Positions 23,319 through 33,900 of a DNA stretch of 64,000 nucleotides are shown here, one piece after another (the first letter of the stretch is position 1; each line of letters begins with the position of its first letter). Below the pieces are notes generated by a model, which was not told where the DNA came from, made no database searches, and was given only the letters and a program-made list of their open reading frames with translations. Source of the DNA: Hyaloscypha bicolor E (Eukaryota; Ascomycota; Leotiomycetes; Helotiales; Hyaloscyphaceae); assembly GCF_002865645.1 (NCBI RefSeq), contig NW_020194588.1, positions 912,092 to 976,091 of the forward strand, written 5' to 3'. The translations under genes and the position numbers were made by a program.

Positions 23319-24052
23319 CACTGCTCAATACAATGATAACCAACAAAGACAATTGCCTCGAGAGCACGAGAGTCGTTCGAAGGGCGTATGGCTTGAGGAT
23401 CCGATGATATGCACCATGGGACCGATTGGGAATCTCGACGGCCCCGATGTCGGGTCAACTCCATGCTCTTTCAACTGCATTGGAGGTCTGATGATGCACG
23501 GGACCTGTTGTGTCGAGGACGGACTTCTTGTCCGAGTTATATTGTCATATCCCCGAATCCTGTGTTCTGCTTTGCAGCCTGTAGTGGTGGAGATGCTGTA
23601 CAACACGACACTTCAGACAACTAATATTGTTCTCTACTTGGCCAAAAAGCTCCAATCATTGCTCGCTTCTGAGTCCTTTGCTCCTTTTCCCTTTCGACCT
23701 CAACGGCTGAAGCACACCCCATTTCTGCAACCTTGCCCGTTGCCGTTCCGTCCACGGCTATCGGCACCGTGCAGTTCCCAAGATTTCTGTCACCAATGAA
23801 GGGCCAGACAAAGTTGTCGATCCTCGTCCGAATGATTCGTTCTGGCCTCGCCTGCGGGGATAACTCCAATAATTGGCGAATGAGGTCCTAGTTGTAACTT
23901 TTTTTCTTAGCCTTACCGGCAACTCCCCCATTTTGCGCCAGAGGGGGCCCACTTTAAACCTAGGTCATGAGTTTAATCACCCACTCACACCTGAGGATTA
24001 TACATAAGGGCAATGGCTCCAAATCATTGCTACAGACTCCAGGTGCTTCAGA
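23319..24052. other. Intergenic region before the MFS gene
   Basis: An open stretch of 172 codons starts at 23281 in another frame, but it overlaps the prefoldin end and shows no family motif or codon pattern, so I do not call it. The last 100 bp should hold the MFS promoter. No clear TATA box seen. Confidence 0.5.
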
Positions 24053-25375
24053 ATGTTGTCTTCTGGCAGAAGCAGTCCTGTCCTGCCAAAGGGCCGGCAG
24101 ACAATCGATGCGGGGTTGATCGAAACCCCACCTTCAAGTAGTGAGCCCGACAACCCCGGGAAAATCCCAAATTTGACAGAATTCTAGAACCTCAAAGCTT
24201 CCTTTCAAGAATAGTCTCTGGGATAGATCAAGCTGATGCCACGGCGAGATATGATCTGGAAGGAAAAGACAACAAGGCTGCGTCCCCGAATTCTAGTGTA
24301 TCGAGTGTTTCGCTGCCAAGGAAAATCATATCTTGGAAAGATGGGGATCCAGAAAATCCCTACAACTGGTCAACCGTACGCCATTGAGCCACTGCTCGAA
24401 ATGCTTGAGTATTTAGCTAACGGACTCCAAAATAGACTCGGAAAGTCAGCATCGTGGCTGTGGGCATGCTCGTGGTTGTCAATAGCACAATGGGCTCTTC
24501 TCTCCCCTCGAACGCAATCCCGATAATCAGCGAATACTTCCATGTCGCCTCTCCGGCCGCTCAGATCCTCCCAATATCAATGTACCTCTTCGGGTATGTG
24601 CTGGGCCCCTTGCTCTTTGGTCCGCTTTCAGAATCATACGGGAGAAGGTCAATCATGATCGGGTCATTCTTCTTCTTCACCATCTTTACCATGGCATGCG
24701 CACTCTCTCCGAACTTCCCTGCCCTTTTGATCTTCAGAATATTAGTGGGCATAAACGCGAGCAGCCCGATCTCGGTCACTGGTGGTATATTCGCGGATAT
24801 ATATGATGATCCAGTCACAAGAGGGAGGGCAATGGCGCTGTTCATGGGTGTATGCTTTTCTGCCCCGGTCTCAAAATCATATTGACAATATCTAGGGAAC
24901 ATGCATTGGTCCCCTCGCAGCCCCTCTAATATCCGGCTTCATAGCCCCAGCTTTAAACTGGCGGTGGGTCTTTTGGATCGGCCTTATCTTCGCCGGCGTG
25001 TCCTGGGCTCCCCTCCTCTGGCTCCCCGAAACCTACGGGCCAGTCCTACTCTCAAAACGCGCCGCTGCCCTCCGCAAAAGTACCCAAAACCCCAATATCT
25101 TCGCTCCTTTCGACCTCGAAAAGAAAGGCTGGAAGCAGATGGCCACCGTCACCTTGACTCGTCCATTGAGGATGCTGATATTTGAGTTAATCGTCAGCTC
25201 AACATGCATCTACCTAAGCCTCATCTATGGGATCTTCTACATGTACTTCGAAGCCCGATACAATCAGGCATCGTAAGGGAAGTAGAAGTTTCCATCCTCA
25301 GAAGACATCACGTGACCTCGCACACGTTGCCTGTGTGCGTCCGTCGTCGCTTCCTCGCTTCCTTCCCAATTCAGT

Positions 25376-25593
25376 ATGTACCCCTCAAACCCCTCCGCTC
25401 TTTCCTTAATCTCTGTCTTTCCTTCAACATTTTCCTTCTCCGTCTTTCCTTCAACTTTCCTTCTCTCTCCTCCGTCTTCCTCCAACTTCTCGGAAGCTCA
25501 ACTTCGTCTTTCTTTCATCGTCACCTGCAACTTCTCAGAAGATCAACTTCATCTTTCTTTTTTCCTTTCTTTTGTCTCCTAGAAGCTCTAGAG
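25376..25593 (+). promoter_or_regulatory. Pyrimidine-rich leader of the recombinase gene with imperfect repeats
   Basis: About 200 bp of C/T-rich DNA directly precede the ATG. Inside it, CCTTCAAC(A/T)TT units recur, and a segment of about 40 bp built on AACTTCTC(A/G)GAAG(A/C)TCAACTTC is repeated at 25485-25518 and 25530-25562. CT-rich leaders mark strong core promoters in filamentous fungi. The repeats could alternatively be recombinase binding sites near the left end. Neither is proven. Confidence 0.5.
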
Positions 25594-28351
25594 ATGGACG
25601 AGCAAGAGCACGAGCCATTCAATTCTTCCGACATCGAATTCTCCCCGGTACAGAAGAGGTATGCCAATGCAGGTTCAACCAGCATCGCTTCGATGCAGGA
25701 GCAGTTATTTGAAGATCGCATATCCTCCAAGAAGAGAGTTCGCGGCCTGACGGACAGTCGGGGAGCACCGGCAACTCGCTATGCACGTTCCCTCTGGCTC
25801 AACCGGATTGAGAGCTACACAAAACAGAATAGTACCCGGTAAATTGATCGATCTTTTTTCCCCCTTTTAATTAGCCTAGATAGACGACGTCCAACTTCCT
25901 TACTCTAAGCTAATAATGGTCACCTAGGATCGATCCAGAGACCGGCCCAGATCACGTCACCATCCTTCGTTTCGTCGATACCGTAGTCAAGCATATCCAA
26001 GGCCGCGGGGCTGAAGGAGTGGTCCCCTTACGCTCATCCATCAGGAAAGGAATTATAACTCTCTTCTCGGCTTTGACCTTCGAATACCCCAAATTTAAAT
26101 TGAGCACACACGAATGTAGCAGAATAGATGCACTCGTTGACGCGCTCTCCGATGAAGGGAAGCTGGATCGAGGCCGACGACGGAAAAAGTTGGAATGGAT
26201 TGGTGTTGCCCTGGTCGAAAAGATGTCCCGGTGTTGGCTCCAAACCGCACTCGATGAGGGCTGCTTATCATGGGATATTGTCATCCACAAAGCTCTGACG
26301 GTTGTTCTACAATCTGCCTTGGCTTGTCGGGCCGGGGATATGTCAAAGAGCAAATTGTATTCCGTGGAGTTTATGCGATGGAGCCATTTGGAGATGAAGC
26401 TTCTACCGGGTGAGAACACGATCGACGGCGTCCAACTTACCTGCACCCTCGAGTTCGAAAAGAACAAGAAGTAAGACCGATCTTCTCTTGTTCTCGATCG
26501 AGTCCAATTAGAGCTAACCAAACTTTCAGACGCGATCTGAATAACAATCGGGATATCCCTCTACAAACTTTGCGCGATCCTTTACGAAATGTTATCTGCC
26601 CCGTCAAGCTACTCTTTATCCAGGCTCTCCGGTCAGGAAACCTTTCGTCCCTCGATGATGCTTTGACGCAGGCATCTCTCAGACGTGACCGAACGATCCA
26701 GTGGTTATATCCAGAACGCCCTGTCATACCTCAACTCAACAAATGCAGTGCTTTTATAGCCTGGAATCTACCTGCTGCACCCGGACAAATCAAAAGGACC
26801 ACGAAAGTGTTGGGACAGGTAGCTGGTCTTCTAGCGCATATCATTTCGCACGATATTCGTCGTGGTGCAGCCCGAGATCTTGCAAATCTCATACCAATCT
26901 CTAAACACCCGATCGGCGTTGCTACGAAGGAGGTAGCCCAAGTGACGGGACATTCCGCTATCAGCTTCGCGAACGGTATGACGGACGATTATGTAGGGGA
27001 GGTCGAGCAGGACACCTATACTACGAGAGCTGAGCAGCTGTTCATGAGTCGGAAAGCGCCTACTATTGGAACCCCATACAAAAAGAGACGACTAGCGAAT
27101 AGCGAGATCACCACCTACTGCGAAGAAAATGACATTGATCCTGCATCCAAGAATGGGAGACAGAGAGCAAGCGAGGCACTCCATCGCCAGAGGAAGGTAG
27201 AATGGATGGAGTCCGAGAAAGGTCGGGATTGGACGGCGTCCAATCCATCGCAGACATCGGTGTCCACTCCAAGTACGACTTCCAAAAGGTCTGCGACCGC
27301 ATCTGCATCCCCTATCATCGCAACACCGGCCTCGACAACGTCTTCAGTGAGCACGACATCCGATACACTCATTGATCCGCGTCTTCTTCTCCTTGATGGA
27401 GGCGACGCGGTGATGGACGACGCCACGGCACAGAGACTTGATACAATTCTATATGACCGCACTGAGGATCTAGAAGATCAGGACGAAGCCATGGGTTTGG
27501 ATGTCTTCCTGGAAAACGCAAACGGCCAGAGCAGGAGCACCAGCGTCTTGTCAGCACCAGGTCGAGAGTTCATTGAAGGACTGTCTCGAATCAACGTTGT
27601 TCGAAACAGTGTTCTCCAGCAATACATTACATCAGTCCATGAGCTCATCCCGGTCCATTGTCCGACGGGGAATTCAAGAGACTATCCGACTCTTTTCATG
27701 TTCAGTTGCGACATATGTAATGCCTACAGCACTCAGTCGCAATTTTATCTACGCGCTCACCAACTCAGCTGTAAGCTGAAGGAGAACAAGGAGGAAAAGG
27801 AGAAGCTCTTCATCTGTGACCGTGGCGATTGCAGAGTACCTTTTACAACCGCTCGACTTCTCCAGGTACACATTGACAACGTCCATCTCCGTGAGTGGAA
27901 ACCTAGAAAGTGTACCATTCCGGGATGCACAAGTGATCGGGTTTTTGAAACACAGGTTCGACTTGCCAACCACATGCAGTACTACCATAACCCTATCGAG
28001 CCGCCTATGCGCTGCTCCTTTCCCGAATGCGCATCCACAACGATGTGGGACCAGATGCATAACTACAAGGAGCATCTCAAACTTCGCCACCACCTCGTGT
28101 TTGTAGCGGCGCAGAAGCCGTACTTACCCGCAAACGTATCGGATGTCAAGAGATCGGCTGCTTCTTTCCAATCAACCACATGCCCTATTGGGGGTTCACC
28201 AGCTTGCTCGAAAGTTTTCAAGAGGGGCGCAGACTTGACACGTCACTTGATGAGGGGAATCCATAGTCTGAGTACAGAAGAAGCTCAGAAGATTACGCAT
28301 CGTTATAACGCCGGTCAAGAAGTAGAAGACTTAGAGGTAGAAGACCTGTAG
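25594..28351 (+). CDS. Tyrosine recombinase with five C-terminal C2H2 zinc fingers
   Basis: Three exons: 25594-25838, 25928-26470 and 26530-28351, encoding 869 residues. Introns of 89 and 59 nt are GT-AG and phase-matched. Residues about 60-210 form a helical core-binding region. Catalytic residues of the lambda-integrase fold are visible in order: R216 in ALACRAGD, H370 and R373 in SHDIRRGAARD, H404 in VTGHSAIS and the probable nucleophile Y417 in TDDYVGE. KNKKRDLNNNRDIPLQ is the likely beta hairpin between R216 and H370. Residues about 480-600 are a Ser/Thr-rich linker. Residues about 650-845 contain five C2H2-type fingers (CDIC, CDRGDC, CTIPGC, CSFPEC, and a last CPIGGSPAC finger). The enzyme would cut and rejoin DNA via a 3'-phosphotyrosine. 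Cryptons and Starship captains are the closest known groups. I cannot say which without a search. Confidence 0.88.
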
Positions 28352-29093
28352 GTAGTCGGAAAAGTCATTCTTAAAATGTGCATACACTCTAGCGTAGATA
28401 TGATATGGGAATAGCAGAATATTAGCTTGTAAGGTTGCTTTCGTCTTTGAAGCCATCTACCTGCAATCACCCGGCATCTCAGGATTGATGTTCTTGCCTA
28501 TCGGCGGGGGAGCCCTGCTTTCGATCGGTGTATTTCTCTGGTATGACGGCTTCTTACGTCGAGCGCAAGCGCAGCGCAAACCTTGGACACAGAGAGAAGA
28601 GTCTCGTCGCTTACCTCTCGCCTTCCTTGGTGGTCCTCTTCTGGTCATCGGCCTCTTCTGGCTAGGCTGGACATCTCGGCCCTCGATCCCTTTCTACGTT
28701 CCCATGCTTGCAGGAATCCCCTTCGGCGCCGGCTACATCCTCATCTTCATGGCGCTGCTCAACTATCTCACCGACGCATACGAAATCTTCGCAGCGAGTG
28801 CGATGGCGGCTACGTCTTGTTCTCGAAGCTTAGCAGGCGCAGTTCTGCCGTTTGCGGCGAAGCCGATGTATAACAAGCTGGGTGTGCCTTGGGCGAGCAG
28901 TCTGCTTGGGTTCTTGAGTTTGGCAATGTGTTTTATTCCTTGGGTCTTCAGCTGGCAGGGACAGAGGCTGAGGGATGGGAGTCGATTCTGTACATTTTTG
29001 AAGGAGAAGAAAGCTGCTGAGCTTGTGGAGTTGGAGAGACAGAGGAGTACGAGGGAACAAGCTGTGAGGAATGAGGCTGTAGAGAAGGTTTAA

Positions 29094-30915
29094 AAGTTTT
29101 GGCAGAATTGCAGAGACAAGAGATGGATCAGATATTCGAGCACTGAGGCTGAAGGCGTAACAGTCAGGTGTTGGAAATGCATTAGTGGGCGCAGGCATAG
29201 CATTGGTGGCGCGAAAAGATTGGGATTGGGAAAGCGGATCACAGGAAATACCAAATCGAGAGTCATGTTGATGTTCAGAATTTCAAATCATTTCCATCTC
29301 CCCCTTTCCCCTTCCCTGGGCCGTGCGATTCGACGAAACATCCCTGTGTTTGGCTATCATATCCGATAAGTTGCTGGCGTGGGAGATATGGATGGAAACA
29401 GTGTGAGGCCAAGTTGCGACCGACGAGTCCTTGAACAGTTCAAGAATGAGCATCACCATGTCTGTGAGGCAAAAGTTCAACACCCCCACAACAAGCACAC
29501 TACTCTACTCCTGTTTCCACCCCTTTGTTTTGATTCTAACATCTTTTACGTGCTGAGCCATCCAAACAACTTCCACCATCGATACACATTTTTGGTGTTG
29601 ACCAAATCAGCTTCTACAGAAGGCTAGTACTACTGGCGCGACAGCACTTTATTGGTGGACACGGGAGAGCTTGGGCTGTGAATCGCTTGGCGGAGGTGCA
29701 TTTAAGCAACCGCGCGATCCTTGGCAGTCCCTCTCCGACGAAGCACTTGTGAAGACAAAAAGGGGGTTCCAAACTCCTGCAACTGCCCTATCACAACGCA
29801 GAAGCATTTCTTATGCTGGCCCATTTCGAAACATCATGGCGTTAAAAGCGTCGAGACATTCTCAGATGCAGGTGTCGGCCAACCAAGAAGGCCACTCTAA
29901 TCAGATCAGATCTCAGCTTTACAAGCTTCCACGGTCCGCCCAAGCCCCCAAGGGACCACGGGGTCTCGATTCTGTTATGCAAACTCCAGACAGCCTGTGC
30001 AGCCGCCAATGCAATTTCACTCCTCGGCGGAGAGTATCGAGCCACCCTTTTGGGTGCATCTAAGTCCGACAACCTGCAGCCAGCCCAGGCCCCAGCCCGC
30101 AACGATTGGCCGATAAAGATAACCTTCGATGCCGCGCCGCCCAATGGTGATCCAGATCTCCCCGGACCGGTAAGGCTGAGAACATGGGCGCACCAACTGT
30201 CCTGAACTTCTCGGGTCGAGCATGGGGAGTGGCTCGCTTGTGTGAGAAGCTGCCGTGGTGCCTGGTGAAAGAACGCCATTCTCCGAATACCTGCGTATTT
30301 CGAGTTTCCGAGGTTCGAATACGGAATACGCTCTTTCGTGGAACTTGCGAGTTTTGCGCTGAGATGTGGAAATTCTGACCGACGTGTAGCATGTCAACGG
30401 CTGCTTCCAATGGCCGTCATCGTTCGTCAATAATTAGTCTTCATCTTGGGTCGAAATTGTCGCCCAAGTAGAAAGAGCGTTGTTTTGGAGGATTGCAAAA
30501 AGAAAGCGTAAATTCGGAAGCCTCCTCTTGGCCCTGGAGACTTGGCTGGCTGCGATTGCTGCATGAAATCCACAGGTGGTGCTTCCAGACACAGCCCCCT
30601 TTGTTGTTGTTCCTGATGCAAGTGCGGGAAATTTTCAAGCCCTTCCTAGAAATTCAAGCCTCCTTTTCGGTGCCTAGCCAATCAAATGCTGGTATCTGGG
30701 TGCACCCTTCCAGTCCACGTCCGGTCCAGGCCATATATATGTTTGGCACTGCCGGTGCAGCCTCACCTGAACTATTTCTCTATTCGTCACTCTTTTGCCT
30801 CGAAAACTGGACTGCGATGTGTCGATAATCCGTTCCTTTGAGCTGTACATCTCAGCAGACATTCATTTGGTTCCGACTGTCAGTGACGTTCGTTTTTGAT
30901 CGTATTGTGTTTACG
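29094..30915. other. 1.8-kb region without a supported gene
   Basis: Several open stretches of 60-145 codons overlap on both strands here (for example 29671-30063 and 29842-30279), but none shows a motif, a sensible intron or family resemblance. The right end is the promoter of the next gene: TATATAT at 30734-30740 lies about 180 bp before its ATG. Confidence 0.5.
30734..30740 (+). promoter_or_regulatory. TATA box of the Cys-repeat membrane protein gene
   Basis: TATATAT in an otherwise balanced context, 176 bp upstream of the ATG at 30916, followed by a C/T-rich stretch (30765-30800) that could contain the transcription start. Confidence 0.45.
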
Positions 30916-33900
30916 ATGCGGTCCTCATTTGCTTTCTCGAGGGACAGCCGGGATGCTAAGGGGAGGAAACTGAAACTTTCCCGTGAGTGCCAACCGTGAG
31001 CTTCTTCTATCTCCTACATATACTTACCGCAACTACTTCAGAACGTGGTGATCCCGAAAAGCGACCGATTTTGACTCGCATATATGGCATGGTTGGTTGC
31101 CTGATCGTCAGTCTCGCACTGATTGCACTTCTTATTGTTCTCCAAAAGAAGTTACCATCTGGAGCCGCTTCGAATTTTCATATCCCCGTACGAAGAGAAG
31201 TAGAAAGTTCAGTTCTTGAGCGCCGAGAAGATGTTCTGAAAGGTGATTTCGTCATCCTCGTTCAATTCCCCTAGCTTACAGTAAACAGAGGGGATGAGAA
31301 TACCCGCCGCTCCAATCCAACGCAGAGGAAGGTTCGCGCCACCTCTGACAGTCGCACCGACTCCAACAATAGCACCAATCGTTGAGCGGCAAGGCAGGTT
31401 TGGCGGCAGTGCGCCCATCGAAGTTCTTACAGGAATACATTTCGCCACCACATTTCCAACTCCCACGGGAACAACATGTATCAACGGGACGAGTATGGAC
31501 ATCGAATGCACTGTCACCCCGATTATTTTCGAGAAGGCAAAGAGACAGGAATTGACACCAGATACCAGTTGCAATACGACCATTCTTGGGGATTGCCCTA
31601 CGACTTCGACCATCACAGTTGATTCTTGCAGCGTGATTCTCGAACAATGCACTTTTACGGAAATAAACGTCGATCTTGGTCCCCAGCAAGTGTGCTCAAA
31701 TTCTACTATTACCGAACCTAGTTGCACCTTAAACACAAGCACACCCACTCCGACACCGCCGCCTGTTACCATTATCCCAGTCAATTCTTGCGTCTCGATC
31801 CTCGAGGAGTGCAGTTATACCGTCTTGAATGTCGATATCGGCCCTCAGCAAGTGTGCTCAAATTCGACGACTACCCAAAGTGGGTGTATCTTAACTACAA
31901 GCACACCGACTCCAACAATCAGCAGCAATTCGTGCATGGCAACCGAGACTTCATGTACTACTACGAGGAATGTCGATAGTGAAATTGGAATCTCGTGTGC
32001 AACTTCATCTTCTTCGATCCCCGGATGTGGAATTACAACAAACTCTTGCATGACAACCGAGACTTCATGTACTACTACAAGGAATGTCGATAGTGAAATT
32101 GGAATCTCGTGTGCAACTTCATCTTCTTCGATCCCCGGTTGTGGAATTACAACAAATTCTTGCATGGCAACTTCAACTTCGTGTATTACTGTCGGGGATG
32201 TTGATAGAGGATTCGAAACCTCGTGTGGTACTACTTCAACGTCAATTCCTGGGTGCGGAATCACCACCACTCCTTCTCCTACAGTCAGTAGCAATTCCTG
32301 CATGGCCACTTCAACTTCGTGTATTACTGTCGGGGATGTCGACAGAGGATTCGAAACTTCTTGTGCTACTTCCTCGACTTCGATACCTGGATGTGGGGTA
32401 ACAACGACTCCCCCAGTTTCTGTCAGCAGTGACTCTTGCATGGGAACGACAGTTTCCTGCACAACCACTTTTACTGACACTTTCTGCACCACTTCTTACT
32501 CTAAGATCGACGGCTGTGGATCGACAACTTCCTCGAATTCGTCAAGTACTCCGACGCCTTCAGTTGCAGTCAGCAGCAATTCTTGTATTGCAACTGATGT
32601 ATCTTGCATGACATCAATAGACGTAGAGTTGGGGACCATCTCATTCTGCGATACTTCAACTTCAACAATCTCTGGCTGTGGAGTTACTACAACACCGTCG
32701 GTTACGGTCAGCAGCAATTCGTGTATCGCAACCGAAGTATCCTGCATAACAAGAATTGACGTAGAGTTGGGGACTGTCTCATCCTGCGACACTTCAACCT
32801 CAACGATCTCCGCCTGTGGGATTACAACCTCGAACTCATCGAGCACCACGCCAACCACACCACCGATAACGAGCCCCCGCTCGTCTTCTTCGAGTCCAAG
32901 TGCTGTCATCGACCCAGTTAGCATAAGCACAAACAGTTCATCTTCCTTGAGCAGCTCTACCACAGGACATTCTTCGAGTTCTGGACCAGCAGTGGTGACG
33001 GCCAACAGCAGCTCATCTTCTACAACCAGCTCTCCGCTTGGGAGTTCTTCGAGCTCCGGTCCAGCAACTGTGCCACTTAGTGTAACTACCGACGGCTCGT
33101 CCTCTTCCTCTCCGACGTCTCCACCAACAGGTCCACCCTCCTCACTCCCCACTTCTTCTTCGAATGTTCCAGTCGTGGTTGTCTCCAGCTCGTTGATACC
33201 CACAGGACCGGTTACAATTCCTATTTCTGGGTCATCAACCTCGTCAAGCTCGCTTCCTATTCTCGCGGTCATTACACCATCTGGGCCACCATCATCCATA
33301 CCAGCATCAACAATTTCCCCACCAGCAGGTTTTCCGTCGAGCTCTTCTCTCCCGCTTCCTCCTGTTTCTGGATCGACTTCTCTACCGCCAGCCACATCAG
33401 TCCCCGCGATTCCAGTCAGTATATCAAGCGCTCCAGGGTCTTCCATACCACTTCCCGTCGGCGGTGTCTTGAAAACACCATCGATCAGTCCTTCTCCGAC
33501 GATCCCTCCTATATCTCCAAGCACGCTAGTAACGGTACCAAGTGGTAGCAGTGTTCCATCAGATTCCGTTCCGTCCGGATCTGCGACAACGGCATCTGGA
33601 AGCCAAGCCTCTTCCCTGATTTCTGCTTCATCGGGCATCCTTCAATCCATTGAAGCCACTGGAAATCTGGCCCCAACAGGAACCGGAGGTGGTGGTGGCG
33701 GTGGAGGAGGCGGAGGTGGTCCATCCCAAACAGACAATCCAAAGAAGTTCGATGCAGTCCCCGACATCTGGCCCATAACGCAAACAATTCTTGGCGACTA
33801 CACGCCCCTTGTCATGAGCCGAGCATTTCACATGCTCCTTAGAACAATGTATGAACAGCTTCTAACATGGGAGCCTATTCGTCAAATGCTTACCCCTGGA

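Larger units (their letters stand above)
25256..28436 (+). mobile_element. Crypton-like tyrosine-recombinase element inside the MFS gene
   Basis: The element interrupts an MFS gene and carries a single gene for a tyrosine recombinase. It has no DDE transposase, no terminal inverted repeats that I can see and no LTRs, which is typical of Cryptons. The exact ends are uncertain. Two candidate 6-bp direct repeats flank it: GAAGCC (25250-25255 and 28449-28454, same codon phase in the transporter) and GTAAGG (25273-25278 and 28429-28434). The recombinase gene starts about 340 bp from the left end and ends about 85 bp from the right end. G+C is like the gene island and no RIP changes are apparent. 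An alternative is the captain end of a once larger Starship-type element, but no cargo is present. Confidence 0.8.
24053..29093 (+). pseudogene. MFS drug/polyamine-type transporter split by a 3.2-kb insertion
   Basis: Left part, four exons: 24053-24140, 24188-24375, 24436-24849 and 24896 to about 25255. Right part: about 28437-29093. All introns (46-60 nt) are GT-AG with matching phase. Together they give about 569 residues, normal for the 12-TM DHA1 type. Marks are WKDGDPENPYNWST just before TM1, NSTMGSSLPSNAIP in TM1, LFGPLSESYGRRS (motif A), RILVGINASSPISV, LNWRWVFWIG and LPETYGP. The right part resumes in the middle of TM8 with FVFEAIYLQSPGISGL and contains YLTDAYEIFAASAMA. Across the family, FxFEA is followed directly by YPxVF; here FYMYFEA is followed by about 3.2 kb of foreign sequence. 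The left frame reaches a stop (TAA) about 20 bp past the join. Proton-driven efflux would be the normal role. Confidence 0.88.

Noticed and set aside
23281..23799. 172-codon open stretch overlapping the end of prefoldin 4
   Set aside because: Overlaps the prefoldin coding exon in another frame, and the rest has no recognisable domain.
24141..24187. Apparent frameshift in the MFS N-terminus
   Set aside because: A 47-nt GTGAGC...TTCTAG intron restores the frame exactly, so it is not a lesion.
25204..25842. Reading the recombinase as starting inside the MFS exon at 25204
   Set aside because: The first 130 codons are the C/T-rich leader and the end of the MFS exon in another frame; the ATG at 25594 starts the conserved part.
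29671..30063. 130-codon open stretch on the plus strand
   Set aside because: Overlaps long open stretches on the other strand, no motif, no intron signals, no family resemblance.
32496..33638. 380-codon minus-strand frame opposite the Ser/Thr-rich domain
   Set aside because: Mirror of a low-complexity Ser/Pro/Thr coding stretch; no independent support.
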